Source of the DNA: Pleomorphomonas sp. NRK KF1
GTDB lineage: Bacteria > Pseudomonadota > Alphaproteobacteria > Rhizobiales > Pleomorphomonadaceae
Length of the DNA: 64,000 bases
Assembly (NCBI RefSeq): GCF_023721755.1
Contig: NZ_JAMDLH010000003.1
Coordinates: 248,001 to 312,000, forward strand
Reading direction: 5' to 3'
Each line of letters starts with the position of its first letter. Positions within the stretch are counted from its first letter, which is position 1. A program made the position numbers and the translations under genes. Under the pieces are notes generated by a model. The model ran no database searches. It saw nothing but the letters and a program-made list of their open reading frames with translations, and was not told the DNA's origin. This document shows positions 56,268 to 64,000 of the stretch, one piece after another.

Positions 56268-57137
56268 ATGGCCGACGCCAACAAGCGCACTCACATTCTC
56301 ACCCTCTCCTGCGCCGATCGTCCGCGCATCGTCGCCTCGGTCACCACCATCCTCGCCGGCCTCGGCGGCAACATCGCCGAAAGCGCCCAGTTCTGGGATC
56401 GGGTCACCAACCGTTTCTTTATGCGCATCGCCTTCGAAACGCCGGCCGCCTTGAGCGCCGAGACGATCCGCGCCGCCCTGTCCGACACCATCGAGACCTT
56501 CGGCATGACCGTCGACCTCGTCGATGCGGCCCGCACGCCGAAGATCGTCATCATGGTCTCGAAGTTCGATCACTGCCTGCAACATCTGATGTATCAGATC
56601 CGCGTCGGCTGGCTGAAGGCGGAGGTGGCAGCCATCGTTTCCAACCACGAAGACAGCCGCGCCTTCGCCGAGGCGCAGGGCATTCCCTACTATTGCTGGC
56701 CGGTCGACAAGGACAAGTCAAACAAGGAAGAACAGGAAGCCAAGGTCATGGCCCTGGTCGAGGAAACAGGCGCCGAATTGGTCGTGCTCGCCCGCTACAT
56801 GCAGGTTCTGTCCGACAAGCTGTCGTCGGCGCTGTTCGGCAAGGTCATCAACATCCACCATTCCTTCCTGCCGTCCTTCAAGGGTGCCAGGCCCTACCAC
56901 CAGGCGCACGAGCGCGGCGTCAAGCTGATCGGTGCCACCGCCCACTATGTGACGCCCGACCTCGACGAAGGTCCGATCATCGAGCAGGAAACCTCGCGCG
57001 TTACGCACGCCCTCTCCGCCGAGGATCTGGTCGCCGTCGGTCGCGACAATGAGTCGCGTGTGCTCGCCCGTGCGGTGAAGCTGCATCTTGAGGCGCGCGT
57101 TCTGATGCACGGCAAGAAAACCATCGTCTTCGCCTGA
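56268..57137 (+). CDS. purU: Formyltetrahydrofolate deformylase
   Basis: 289 residues: ACT domain (1-80; ILTLSCADRPRIVASVTTIL) and formyltransferase-like catalytic domain with the Asn-His-Asp triad in INIHHSFLPSFKGARPYHQA and TPDLDEGPII. It hydrolyses 10-formyl-THF to THF and formate, feeding PurT-type purine synthesis or one-carbon balance; the ACT domain senses glycine/methionine in E. coli. It is transcribed with, or just after, modABC. Confidence 0.97.
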   Translation: MADANKRTHILTLSCADRPRIVASVTTILAGLGGNIAESAQFWDRVTNRFFMRIAFETPAALSAETIRAALSDTIETFGMTVDLVDAARTPKIVIMVSKFDHCLQHLMYQIRVGWLKAEVAAIVSNHEDSRAFAEAQGIPYYCWPVDKDKSNKEEQEAKVMALVEETGAELVVLARYMQVLSDKLSSALFGKVINIHHSFLPSFKGARPYHQAHERGVKLIGATAHYVTPDLDEGPIIEQETSRVTHALSAEDLVAVGRDNESRVLARAVKLHLEARVLMHGKKTIVFA

Positions 57138-57266
57138 CGCTTTCGGAAGACGAATTCCCAAAATCCCCGAAAGTCGCTGGTGACCGCAATTTGCCGGCAT
57201 GCATTGGTGCGGCGTCTTCAGGAGGCAGATCTCGCCGGTCCCTGAAAGACAGAGGGGTCTATAAAC

Positions 57267-57599
57267 ATGAATTTCCAGATGCAGGCATCGGCATTGGCCG
57301 TTGCCGTTCTTTTTGTGTGCGTGGTCGACGCCAGTGCTTATGATCGGCGTGTCGTTGTGGTCAACAATACATCCACGGCAATCCAGGAGTTCTATGCTTC
57401 GAACACCGGCCAAGACGATTGGCAGGAAGACATTCTGGGAGAGGACACGCTGCCGCCAGGCGGTGAAATGACCGTCAACATCGACGATGGCTCGGGTTAC
57501 TGCAAATACGACTTCCGCGCCGTGTTCGAAGACGCCACGGAAGCCACGAAGGCGGGCGTAAATGTCTGCGAAGTGGGGCGTTTCTCTTTCGAAGAGTGA
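57267..57599 (+). CDS. Small secreted protein of unknown function
   Basis: 110 residues with a signal peptide (MNFQMQASALAVAVLFVCVVDASA, cleavage before YDR). Mature VVVVNNTSTAIQEFYASNTG, WQEDILGEDTLPPGGEMTVN and DGSGYCKYDFRAVFEDATEA have a regular beta-sandwich look; the two Cys (YCKYDF, NVCEVG) probably form a disulfide. The 'NN-T-x-x-I-x-x-F-Y-x-S' and 'L-G-x-D-x-L-x-P-G' pattern recurs in small periplasmic alphaproteobacterial proteins without function. Its TGA overlaps a possible GTG start of the next gene. Confidence 0.75.
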   Translation: MNFQMQASALAVAVLFVCVVDASAYDRRVVVVNNTSTAIQEFYASNTGQDDWQEDILGEDTLPPGGEMTVNIDDGSGYCKYDFRAVFEDATEATKAGVNVCEVGRFSFEE

Positions 57600-57778
57600 A
57601 CAAGGCTCGATCGAACGAGCATCCTTTACTCTGCGCCCAGGCATCCACCCGGTGGTTTGGCCCGAATGGCGAGAAGCTTTTCGGGCCGAGACTCTCGCTG
57701 CTTTCGGGCGCCGTTAAGCGTTGTTTCACGCCGGCCTGCCAATGTCGCGCCAACCTCACCTCATGGCATGGTGTTGCG

Positions 57779-60700
57779 GTGCTGAAAGGCGTGTTCCCCG
57801 GAGGCCGGTTCGGCGTATTTGCAGGTTGCGGTCTGCTTTACGCCGGATTGTCCGCGGTGATGATCGCGATCGTCCTGGTGGCCGGCGTGAGAACGCCCGT
57901 ATGGCCTGCCGACGCCGTGGTCGTCGCCCTCTTGGTCAATCGGTCGACCGGAGATCGGTTGGCCGGCGTGGCTGGCGCCCTTGTTGGGTGGCTCCTGTAC
58001 GCCTGGTTTCGTGGCGGCGACGCGCATTTCTTCGTCTCCATCCTGTTCGTGCGGGCTCTCTCCATGGGAGTCGGCCTCTGGGTGATCGATCTCGTCCGGA
58101 TCTGGACGGTACGGTCGCACAACGAGGAACTGTTCGAGACGATTGCCGCGCTCGCCGCCGCCCTCTTTGCACCTCTCGCTAGCCTCATCCTGGCGTTTTC
58201 CCTCTCGGAAGCCGGAATCCTCCGTAACCCACCAATGCCGATCGGCGTTTGGTGGGGGGGCGGGACCGCCGCTTTTGCCATCTTTCTTCCGACGTTGCTC
58301 TATCTGCAACGCGACGCCGCTTGGCTTGGTCACCGACCGGCCTGGCTGAATGGCTGGACCTTCGCAGCCTTGGTTCTGGTGTTCTCGGCTGGTGCCGTCA
58401 CCGCCACCGCCACGCTGCCAGAACCGATGGTGTTCTTCGTCGTCCCCCTGTTGCTCGCGAGCTTCGTTCTCCGTCCCATCGACATGGCAGCATTGTCGGG
58501 TACGGTCTGGTTCGTGACGATGATGGCAGCCTACGGCATGGTCGAAGCGTCGCACGCCCCCCTGTTGACGCCTCTCGGCGTTTCCATCGGTGCGTTGCTG
58601 CCCATCGCCACCTGCGTGTTGCTGGAGCGGCTGCGTCAGCGCAAACGGGATCTGGCGGAAAGCGAAAACCTGTTTCGCCGCTCCATGGATAACGCCAGCA
58701 TCGGCATGACGATCATCGGCACGGATGGTCGTTACCAGAAGGTCAATTCAGCCTTCTGCAACATGACCGGCTACAGCGAAGAGGAACTCCTCGGCCGGAG
58801 CTTCAAGGACATTACCTACGAAGAAGATAAGGAAAAGCTGGCCGGCTTTTGCAAGGGTATTGCGGAAGGCAGGATACGCAACCTCAAGGCCGAGAAACGC
58901 TATGTGCGGAAGTCGGGCGAGGTCTTTTGGGCGGAAATCTCCATCATCGTCTTCGACGATGCGATGACTGGGCGGCCGGATCGGTTCATCACCCAAATCG
59001 AAGACATCGATCTCAAGAAGCGGACGCTGGAAGCCATAGCGGAGAGCGAAAGCCGCTGGGCTTTCGCCTTGGAGAACGGCCAGCAGGGCGTCTGGGATGT
59101 CGACAAGATAGGTGGGCGGCTCTACACCTCGCCCACTTGGAAACGCATGCTCGGCTACGAGCCGCACGATGTGTCGATCGATGGAGGCGATGCCTGGCTC
59201 GAACTGATGCACCCGGACGACCGCGACAACTTTCTCAGCGTCAACTATGCGCATGAGCGCGGCGAGACGGAGTGGCTCGAAGCGGAGTTTCGCCTGCGCC
59301 ACAAGGACGGACACTGGGTCTGGATTCTCGATCGCGGCAAGGTGATTTCTCGCGACGCCGACGGGCGCCCGCTTCGCATCATCGGTACCCATACCGACAT
59401 TACGCGCAACAAGGCGGCAGAGCTGGAAATTCAGCTTCTCGAAGAACGCGTTCGCCTCGCCGTCGAAGCCGGCGGCATCGGTCTGTGGAGTATCGATCTC
59501 GCCACCGGCGCGGCAACTTGGAATGGCGAGACCTTTGGGCAGATGGCCAGCGAGGGCGCCGATCAGCGGTCGATGGAGTGGCTGCGCTTCGTGCACCCCG
59601 AAGATCGGCCGGGCCTGTCGGAGATGCTGCGGCAGGCTGCCTTGGACCCGGATGCAAGGGTGAACACCACGTGCCGCCTGCTGAGCCCGACGCGCGGCGT
59701 GGTTCACATCCGTGTGCTTGCCGACAGGGTGACATTGTCGAACGGCGATCGTCTGCTGCTCGGCACGGCATGGGATATCAGCGAGCAGGTGAGCTCCGCC
59801 CAGGCGCTGCGCGACGAGAAGGAACGCCTTCGAACGACGTTGCACGCCATCTCCGACGGTGTGATCGCCACCGATGCCGACGGTCGCGTCGCGCTGATCA
59901 ATCCCGCCGCTCAACGAATGACAGGGCTTTCCGAACCGGAAGCCTGCGGTCATCCGATCGAAGAGGTCTTCCAGGCCGTTCATGACGACACGGGGCAGCC
60001 GGCGGCCTCATGCGTGCGACAGGTGCTGGAGACGGGCCAGCCGGTCGAGCGGCTCGGAACGCAGGTCATCGATGTGCGCGGCCGCGATGTGCACTACATC
60101 CGCGAAGCGGCGGCGCCGATCATCGCCGCCGGCGCCGACGGTCGGGCCGGCGCCGTTCTGGTCTTCCAGGATGTCTCGGCCGAGCGCGCCATGCAGCGAT
60201 CTCTCGCCCATGCCGCGACCCATGACGACCTCACCGGACTCGCCAATCGCCGTTACTTCGAGACGCGCATCCAGGGCATGATCGCTGCGGCGCGCGAGGA
60301 TGGTAGCCAGCAAGGTCTGCTGTTTGTCGATCTCGACCGCTTCAAGATCGTCAACGACATGGCGGGACATCTGGCCGGCGACGCTCTCCTGCAGGAAGTG
60401 GCACGCACCATGCGGTCGATCGTGCCGATCAGCGATTGTCTCGCCCGGCTGGGCGGTGACGAGTTTGCGGTGCTGATCGAGAACTGCGACCGCCAGTTCG
60501 CAGCCTTCGTCGGCGAAAAACTGATCGACGCCATCGAGGCCATTCGCTTTACCTGGGAGGGTAAGGTCTACGAAGTCGGCGCCAGCGTCGGCGTTACCCA
60601 GGTCGACGGCACGACTGCGAGCGCCGAGGCGGTGCTGGCCGAGGCCGACGTCGCCTGCTACGCCGCAAAGGCCGCCGGTCGCGGTCGCGTCTCGGTCTTC

Positions 60701-61537
60701 ATGCAAGATACGGGCGAGGCGCAACAGCACATGAGCGACTTCCGTTTGGCCGCTCGTATCCGCGAAACCATCGAGAACGACCGGTTCGTGCTTTATGCTC
60801 AGGAAATCAGGCCGATTGGCGCCCCGAGTGCGAGCGGCCGGTCGCTTGAGATCCTCATCCGCATGCTTGACGACGATGGTGGTGTGCAGACGCCGGACAC
60901 CTTCATCCCGGCCGCCGAGCGCTTCGACCTGATGGGCGCCATCGACCGGTGGGTACTCGCCAGGGTGATCGCGGACTTCGGGCCGGCGATCATGGCGGTG
61001 CCCGACCTGCGTGTGGCCGTCAACCTGTCGGCAAACTCGCTCAACGATCCGACACTCTGGCGTTACCTTGCCGACCTCTTCCTCGCGAGTCCCCTGTCGC
61101 CCTCGCGCCTGACGCTTGAGATCACCGAGACGGCGGTGATCAACTCCTTCGAAGTGGCACGCGATTTCATCCGCGCCGTGCGCGGCGTCGGTTGCCGCGT
61201 CAACCTCGATGACTTTGGGTCCGGCCTGTCGTCCTTTACCTATCTGAAGAGCTTCGACGTCGATGCCATCAAGATCGATGGCAGTTTCGTTCACAACATG
61301 GCCAATAGCGCCTACGACCGCTCCGTCGTCCGGGCGATCAACGAAATCGGCCGTCAACTCGGTGTCGAGGTGATCGCCGAGCGCATCGAGGACGAAGCGA
61401 CACTGAAGGAACTGGCAGCGCTCGGCGTCGGCTACGGTCAGGGCTATCTTTTCAGTGAGCCGAGCGACTTCAACGCAGTGCTCGCCGGCTACGGCGACGA
61501 GCTGGGCCTCACTCCTGCCGAGTCGCTGCGTGCCTGA
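57779..61537 (+). CDS. MASE1-PAS-GGDEF-EAL cyclic-di-GMP protein
   Basis: 1252 residues from the GTG at 57779; the frame is open to a GTG at 57596, but those 61 codons have poor GC3 and no membrane character. Residues 1-280 are about eight membrane helices of MASE1 type (FAGCGLLYAGLSAVMIAIVL). Four PAS units follow (about 290-410, 415-540, 545-670, 685-800). The GGDEF domain has an intact LGGDEFAVLIEN at about 892, but the I-site RxxD is PISD, so product inhibition is probably lost. EAL domain: ExLxR as EILIR at about 1024, NLSANSL, EITETAVI, LDDFGSGLSSF and KIDGSF, all consistent with an active phosphodiesterase. Inner-membrane sensor that could make or degrade c-di-GMP. Confidence 0.93.
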   Translation: MLKGVFPGGRFGVFAGCGLLYAGLSAVMIAIVLVAGVRTPVWPADAVVVALLVNRSTGDRLAGVAGALVGWLLYAWFRGGDAHFFVSILFVRALSMGVGLWVIDLVRIWTVRSHNEELFETIAALAAALFAPLASLILAFSLSEAGILRNPPMPIGVWWGGGTAAFAIFLPTLLYLQRDAAWLGHRPAWLNGWTFAALVLVFSAGAVTATATLPEPMVFFVVPLLLASFVLRPIDMAALSGTVWFVTMMAAYGMVEASHAPLLTPLGVSIGALLPIATCVLLERLRQRKRDLAESENLFRRSMDNASIGMTIIGTDGRYQKVNSAFCNMTGYSEEELLGRSFKDITYEEDKEKLAGFCKGIAEGRIRNLKAEKRYVRKSGEVFWAEISIIVFDDAMTGRPDRFITQIEDIDLKKRTLEAIAESESRWAFALENGQQGVWDVDKIGGRLYTSPTWKRMLGYEPHDVSIDGGDAWLELMHPDDRDNFLSVNYAHERGETEWLEAEFRLRHKDGHWVWILDRGKVISRDADGRPLRIIGTHTDITRNKAAELEIQLLEERVRLAVEAGGIGLWSIDLATGAATWNGETFGQMASEGADQRSMEWLRFVHPEDRPGLSEMLRQAALDPDARVNTTCRLLSPTRGVVHIRVLADRVTLSNGDRLLLGTAWDISEQVSSAQALRDEKERLRTTLHAISDGVIATDADGRVALINPAAQRMTGLSEPEACGHPIEEVFQAVHDDTGQPAASCVRQVLETGQPVERLGTQVIDVRGRDVHYIREAAAPIIAAGADGRAGAVLVFQDVSAERAMQRSLAHAATHDDLTGLANRRYFETRIQGMIAAAREDGSQQGLLFVDLDRFKIVNDMAGHLAGDALLQEVARTMRSIVPISDCLARLGGDEFAVLIENCDRQFAAFVGEKLIDAIEAIRFTWEGKVYEVGASVGVTQVDGTTASAEAVLAEADVACYAAKAAGRGRVSVFMQDTGEAQQHMSDFRLAARIRETIENDRFVLYAQEIRPIGAPSASGRSLEILIRMLDDDGGVQTPDTFIPAAERFDLMGAIDRWVLARVIADFGPAIMAVPDLRVAVNLSANSLNDPTLWRYLADLFLASPLSPSRLTLEITETAVINSFEVARDFIRAVRGVGCRVNLDDFGSGLSSFTYLKSFDVDAIKIDGSFVHNMANSAYDRSVVRAINEIGRQLGVEVIAERIEDEATLKELAALGVGYGQGYLFSEPSDFNAVLAGYGDELGLTPAESLRA

Positions 61538-61692
61538 GCTTGTCGGGCTTCGCTTGGACCTAAGCTCAGGTTGTTTCTTCCAAAAAGCCGGCTCATCATG
61601 CCCTCGTCGGTGGCCAGCCGGAAGACCGGCCCGATAGAGGAAAGGCGCGCGGCGACCGTCGCGTCGGCCGCGCTTTCGCTGAGGAGAGCGAT

Positions 61693-61848
61693 ATGGCCAA
61701 GGGACAGATGAGAAAAACCAAGGAAGCGCGCAAGCCGAAGGCAACGAAGCCTGCCGGCGGATCCAAGACCGCTTCGGTGACGGACGTCTTCGCCAAGGCG
61801 AGCGACGATGCCACTCACCATGCCGGCAAGAAGAAGTCTGCGGCCTGA
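61693..61848 (+). CDS. 51-residue basic protein (MAKGQMR type)
   Basis: ATG at 61693 after GAGGAG, TGA at 61846-61848. The product starts MAKGQMRKTKEARKPKATK and is Lys-rich, with a short amphipathic tail (VTDVFAKASDDATHHAG). The MAKGQMR-x-x-K-E-x-x-K-P-K-A start is that of a small protein widespread in Rhizobiales. Highly basic, so nucleic-acid or membrane contact is possible. Function unknown. It lies between the c-di-GMP gene and convergent fsa. Confidence 0.72.
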   Translation: MAKGQMRKTKEARKPKATKPAGGSKTASVTDVFAKASDDATHHAGKKKSAA

Positions 61849-61857
61849 CGGCCGACC

Positions 61858-62538
61858 TCAGATGAGATCGAGCGTCGTGCGGCCTTCGCCGTAGGCCTCG
61901 GTCCAGTCGGCGGCAAAGCCGGCTATGCCCGAGTCCGTCAGCGGATGGCGGATCAGCGCTTCCAGAATGTCGGGTGGCAGCGTCGCCGAGTGCGCGCCGG
62001 CCATGGCGATGTCGTGGACCTGCTGAACGTTCTTGAACGAGGCGGTGAGCAGCCGGGTCGGCAGGGCGTGGATGCGGAAGAGATGGGCTATGTCGGCGAC
62101 GACCTTGACGCCGTCGCCGCCGATCATGTCGAGCCGGTTGACATAGGGAGCGGTGAAGGCCGCGCCGGCGACCGCCGCCATCAGCGCCTGCTGGGCGGTG
62201 ACGATGGCTGTCGCAGTGACGCGGAAGCCGAGCCCCGATAGTCGGCGGATCGCCTTGAGACCCTCGGCCGTCACGGGAACCTTGGGATGAAATCCGGTTC
62301 CCACGAAGTCGGCCAGCTTGCGCGCTTCGGCCACCATGGTGTTGGCGTCGCGCGCCGTCACCTGAACGTGCAACATGGCCCCGTCGCCGATCACGGCTCG
62401 GATGTCCTTGATGACATCCGGAAACGGCCGCTTCTCGCGCGCGATCAGCGTTGGGTTGGTGGTCACTCCGGCGATCGGATAGAGATCGGCCAGGCGGGCG
62501 ATGGCAGCAGCGTCGGCGGTGTCGAGAAAATAGATCAT
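61858..62538 (-). CDS. fsa: Fructose-6-phosphate aldolase / transaldolase-like protein
   Basis: 226 residues, the short transaldolase (FSA/TalC) form. YFLDTADAAAI and GVTTNPTLIAREKRP are conserved; the Schiff-base Lys is in FHPKVPVTAEGLKAI, and FTAPYVNRLDMIGGDGV carries the FSA-type Tyr. It cleaves or forms fructose-6-phosphate from dihydroxyacetone and glyceraldehyde-3-phosphate, though some members act as transaldolases. Divergence from the E. coli enzyme leaves the exact reaction open. Gap to ssnA-like gene 51 bp, same strand. Confidence 0.88.
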   Translation of the reverse strand: MIYFLDTADAAAIARLADLYPIAGVTTNPTLIAREKRPFPDVIKDIRAVIGDGAMLHVQVTARDANTMVAEARKLADFVGTGFHPKVPVTAEGLKAIRRLSGLGFRVTATAIVTAQQALMAAVAGAAFTAPYVNRLDMIGGDGVKVVADIAHLFRIHALPTRLLTASFKNVQQVHDIAMAGAHSATLPPDILEALIRHPLTDSGIAGFAADWTEAYGEGRTTLDLI

Positions 62539-62589
62539 TGGTCTCTCCCTGTGCCGACAATAGCCTTGGCCGGCCTTGCCGTCACGGGG

Positions 62590-63774
62590 TCAGAGCGTTG
62601 CCATCCGCTGCCACAGACGCGCCGCTTCGGCGCGCGCCTCGGCTTCGATGGCGCCGGCATCGGCACCGACGAGACGACCGTCGCGAACGACGAGTCGGCC
62701 GCCGACTACCACCAGCGCCACCTTTCCGTCTTCACGCACCACCACGTCGCCGGCCGCGCCGGTCGCGAGCCCGGTCGCGGAGAAGCCGAAGCGTTCGGCG
62801 ATCAACCGTTGGCCGGCGTCGAGACGGCCAGTCGCCCGATCGTCGCCTTCGGCTGCGGCGATGCGGAAGAGGGCGGCTTCCTCGACGGCCATGTCAGCGT
62901 CCCAGCCGTCACAGCCGAGCGCGACGTTATCCGAGTGGCGGAGATTGGTCGGGTAGCCCACCCGGTTACCCTCGTTGGAGCGCGGGTTCTGGACGAACCA
63001 GAGGTCAAGCCTGTCGGCCTCACGCACCTCGTCGGCCGTGAGATGCACGCCGTGGGCGAGGATCGAGCCGGGCGGCAGCGCATCGAGCGCCAGCAGTCGC
63101 TCGAGCGGGCCGGCATAGCCACGCGCCCGGGCATCCTCCACGTCGTCAATGGCTTCGGCGACATGGACGTGCATCACCGTGCCAAGCCTGCCGCAAAGCT
63201 CGCCCGCTGCGCGGATGGTATCGTCGGACACGGTGAAGCTGGCATGCAGACCGACCAGACGGCGGACGAGCGGCGTCTCCTCGACGTTGCCGCATTCGAC
63301 AAGCCCGGCCTCGGCTTCTGCGCGGCCGAAGTTGCGCTCGGTGGCGCCGAAGGTGAGAAGCGCCCGCACGCCGAGATCTTCGGCGGCGTCCGCCAGCACC
63401 TGAAGCGAGCCGCCAATGAAATGCGGCGACTCGTGATGGTCGACAAGGCTGGTGGTACCGGCGAGCAGCGCCTTGGCGATGTAGTCGCGGGCCGACGCTC
63501 TGAGGGCCTGGCGGTCGAGCGCCCGGTCGAGCCGCCACCATACCTTCCGCAGGATCTCGATGAAGTTGGCGGGCGCCGGTTCGGCCGGTGGCATGCCGTA
63601 GGGTGCAAGGCCGGAGTAGAGATGGGTATGGGCGCAGACCGCGCCCGGCCGGATTTCTCCATCCGGGCACGCCACGACCGGCGCGGCCGGATCGGCTGTC
63701 TCGACGATGGTGCCGTTGACGATGGCGACGGTGCGGCCGGTCCGATCGGGGCCGATGGTGATCGAACGGGTCAA
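62590..63774 (-). CDS. ssnA: SsnA-like amidohydrolase
   Basis: 394 residues from a TTG start (63772-63774) whose TTGA overlaps the stop of the upstream molybdenum hydroxylase gene. COG0402 amidohydrolase with [20 protein letters not shown] (HxH), [44 protein letters not shown] and [10 protein letters not shown] (metal Asp). The [14 protein letters not shown] and NPRSNxxNxVGY segments are characteristic of SsnA, encoded with selenium-dependent xanthine dehydrogenase-type enzymes. Probably deaminates or opens a purine-like ring. Confidence 0.85.
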   Translation of the reverse strand: MTRSITIGPDRTGRTVAIVNGTIVETADPAAPVVACPDGEIRPGAVCAHTHLYSGLAPYGMPPAEPAPANFIEILRKVWWRLDRALDRQALRASARDYIAKALLAGTTSLVDHHESPHFIGGSLQVLADAAEDLGVRALLTFGATERNFGRAEAEAGLVECGNVEETPLVRRLVGLHASFTVSDDTIRAAGELCGRLGTVMHVHVAEAIDDVEDARARGYAGPLERLLALDALPPGSILAHGVHLTADEVREADRLDLWFVQNPRSNEGNRVGYPTNLRHSDNVALGCDGWDADMAVEEAALFRIAAAEGDDRATGRLDAGQRLIAERFGFSATGLATGAAGDVVVREDGKVALVVVGGRLVVRDGRLVGADAGAIEAEARAEAARLWQRMATL

Positions 63775-64000
63775 TGCCAGTCGCTCCGGTCGAGCTCGGG
63801 GTCGAGGCCGACCGATAGCGCCCGCGCCGCCGGGCTGTCGATCATCGGCAGAACCGTGCGCCGCACGCCGTCGAAGGCCGCCAGCGCCGAGGCAACGGCG
63901 CCGGCCGTCGGCACCAGGCCGATCTCGCCGATGCCCTTGGCGCCGAACGGTCCTTCCGGCTCGTGCTCCTCGATGATGATCACCTCGACCTCCGGCATGT
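63771..64000 (-). CDS. Molybdenum hydroxylase (xanthine dehydrogenase type), C-terminal fragment
   Basis: Only the last 76 codons are in the window. [20 protein letters not shown] then [19 protein letters not shown] matches the C-terminal end of xanthine dehydrogenase-family molybdopterin subunits, where GxKGxGE carries the Glu that acts as active-site base. Its stop overlaps the TTG start of ssnA (TTGA), so the two are coupled. The SsnA pairing suggests the XdhD/selenium-dependent subtype rather than the XdhB of purine salvage. Confidence 0.82.
   Translation of the reverse strand, partial: MPEVEVIIIEEHEPEGPFGAKGIGEIGLVPTAGAVASALAAFDGVRRTVLPMIDSPAARALSVGLDPELDRSDWH

Noticed and set aside
57596-57778. 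N-terminal extension of the GGDEF-EAL protein from a GTG overlapping the preceding stop
   Set aside because: The overlap is suggestive of coupling, but the 61 codons have low GC3 and no membrane or domain character before MASE1. I prefer the GTG at 57779, while noting the start is unsettled.
60008-62560. 850-codon open frame on the minus strand
   Set aside because: Shadow of the GGDEF-EAL gene and, in another frame, of fsa; no start signal or domain.

Overview
The window reads as a single high-GC chromosomal segment of an alphaproteobacterium, most likely Hyphomicrobiales (Rhizobiales). Support: strong GC3 bias, many ATGA/GTGA/TTGA stop-start overlaps, Rhizobiales-type small proteins (a 51-aa basic protein starting MAKGQMR, a DUF2934 protein, a TadD-like lipoprotein), a ThuA/ThuB-type pair and an alphaproteobacterial Mo-box. 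A Pleomorphomonadaceae-like host would fit but is only a guess. I see no tRNA or rRNA gene, insertion sequence, prophage, CRISPR array or recognisable defence island. It is mostly metabolic and envelope DNA with short intergenic gaps.

Layout. 1-1.2 kb: 5' end of mutS and a LOG-family gene (-). 1.3-6.6 kb: two overlapping genes for TPR proteins carrying, between them, four copies of a degenerate glycosyltransferase-like (GT9/GT41-like) domain. 6.9-10.9 kb: sulfate ABC importer (sbp-cysT-cysW-cysA) behind an 18-bp perfect palindrome and a structured leader. 11-16 kb: small secreted protein, hrpB helicase, lytic transglycosylase, EamA exporter. 16.2-25.3 kb: exopolysaccharide cluster with two GT4 enzymes, a WecB/TagA/CpsF enzyme, a Wzc/GumC-like co-polymerase with a degenerate ATPase domain, a Wzy-like polymerase, a Wzx-like flippase and a coupled UPF0303 gene. 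25.5-28.2 kb: LysR regulator, CodA-like deaminase, cupin. 28.3-34.3 kb: TadD-like lipoprotein, M17 aminopeptidase, and ackA-pta with a clear promoter and a 5'-UTR inverted repeat. 34.5-36.4 kb: thuA/thuB-like operon with two LacI-type operators. 36.9-40.2 kb: ilvD and a soluble globin-coupled chemoreceptor. 40.4-46.1 kb: cupin / amidohydrolase divergent pair, DUF2934 protein, tex, cytochrome b561, cspA. 46.3-49.7 kb: mog, HerA-like ATPase, DUF4432 protein. 49.7-53.5 kb: orphan FlgC-like protein, a 33-codon small ORF plus a 90-aa protein, GH1 beta-glucosidase, AI-2E family transporter. 53.5-57.1 kb: Mo-box, modABC, purU. 57.3-61.8 kb: small secreted protein, MASE1-PAS-GGDEF-EAL protein, 51-aa basic protein. 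61.9-64 kb: fsa, ssnA-like amidohydrolase and the 3' end of a molybdenum hydroxylase gene running off the window.

Themes. Molybdenum supply (modABC under a Mo-box), Mo-cofactor synthesis (mog) and a Mo hydroxylase with an SsnA-type partner occur within 18 kb. Three separate amidohydrolases plus that hydroxylase suggest nucleobase or N-heterocycle catabolism. No complete novel multi-gene system is obvious. The observations I would follow first are the multiplied GT-like TPR pair, the GumC-like protein with a lost P-loop, the paired LacI operators of thuA, the ackA 5'-UTR hairpin, and the small ORF with an ideal Shine-Dalgarno at 50411.
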